Shown here: positions 45,062 through 45,116 of the stretch, piece by piece
Layout of the letters: every line of letters starts with the position of its first letter
Numbering within the stretch: position 1 is the stretch's first letter
Assembly (NCBI GenBank): GCA_021203515.1
Contig: JAJQAY010000043.1
Span: 1-45,116, forward strand
From: Bacteroides sp.
Lineage (GTDB): Bacteria > Bacteroidota > Bacteroidia > Bacteroidales > Bacteroidaceae
Direction of reading: 5' to 3'
DNA: 45,116 bases
The notes under the pieces: model-generated
Told to the model about the DNA's origin: nothing
The model's input: the letters and a program-made list of their open reading frames with translations, nothing else
The model's database searches: none
Program-made: the position numbers and the translations under genes

Positions 45062-45116
45062 CTATTCCCTCCTCTTCCTCCTCTCTTTCTCCTTCTTCCT
45101 ATACAGTTGGAAATGC
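45062..45116 (-). CDS. 3' end of a convergent gene, product unknown
   Basis: On the minus strand an open frame enters from the right edge and ends at TAG (45062-45064), giving a basic tail HFQLYRKKEKERRKRRE. Such tails are common after a last membrane helix or in small basic proteins. The purine-rich tract could equally be noncoding. Just outside it, two TTTACG(A/G)C-type units at 45020-45045 form a small palindromic pair. Confidence 0.35.
   Translation of the reverse strand, partial: HFQLYRKKEKERRKRRE

Overview
The window looks like a chromosomal segment of a gut Bacteroides (phylum Bacteroidota). The evidence is a complete SusC/SusD/SusE-type glycan uptake locus, lipoprotein signals of Bacteroides type, BACON and six-bladed beta-propeller proteins, and repeated promoter -7 elements of the Bacteroides form TAnnTTTG. 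Housekeeping genes (pheS, nth, pgk, ruvC, maf, kdsC, tRNA-Ala) are intact and mixed with envelope and accessory genes.

Layout. 1-925: 5' edge of what looks like a type I restriction specificity (hsdS) cassette on the minus strand, then a tyrosine recombinase broken by an in-frame TAG, probably the edge of an hsdS inversion system. 1215-6127: OmpH/Skp-like lipoprotein, small membrane protein, Xaa-His dipeptidase, secreted EEP-family nuclease/phosphatase, and an MscS-type channel. 6224-8828: PAP2 phosphatase and LTA-synthase-like sulfatase-fold enzyme, both frameshifted here. 8951-11638: beta-propeller lipoprotein and a TPR-membrane-HTH regulator split by a TAG. 11655-16046: double-ABC ATPase, lipoprotein pullulanase, RuvC and a DUF4286 protein. 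16149-21013: tRNA-Ala, a repeat-rich gap, Fsr-type efflux pump (frameshifted), pheS, an MFS transporter and nth. 21104-30025: pgk, porin, TPR protein, maf, kdsC, a DUF2520 reductase-like gene, a small membrane protein, nitroreductase and an acyltransferase.

30038-44942 is the most coherent system: a polysaccharide utilization locus of SusC, SusD, SusE-like protein, two secreted GH13 enzymes (one damaged at three places), a GH53 endo-beta-1,4-galactanase, a LacI-family regulator and a GPH/SLC45-like MFS sugar transporter. I find three LacI-type palindromes with core AAACG(A/T)TTGC. They are centred about 62-65 bp upstream of four candidate -7 elements (susC, GH53, lacI and the BACON-GH13 gene), the last of which matches at 7 of 8 consensus-plus-spacer positions. 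The shared geometry ties a galactan enzyme to an alpha-glucan locus and suggests one regulator acting from a fixed upstream position.

Two window-wide features stand out. First, nine genes carry about twelve single-base lesions (three in-frame stops, nine one-base indels, most in or beside homopolymers), which points either to base-calling errors or to real decay. Second, the gaps hold several kinds of repeat: long inverted repeats, a 22-bp-period array, an 8-bp-period array and GC-rich nested palindromes.
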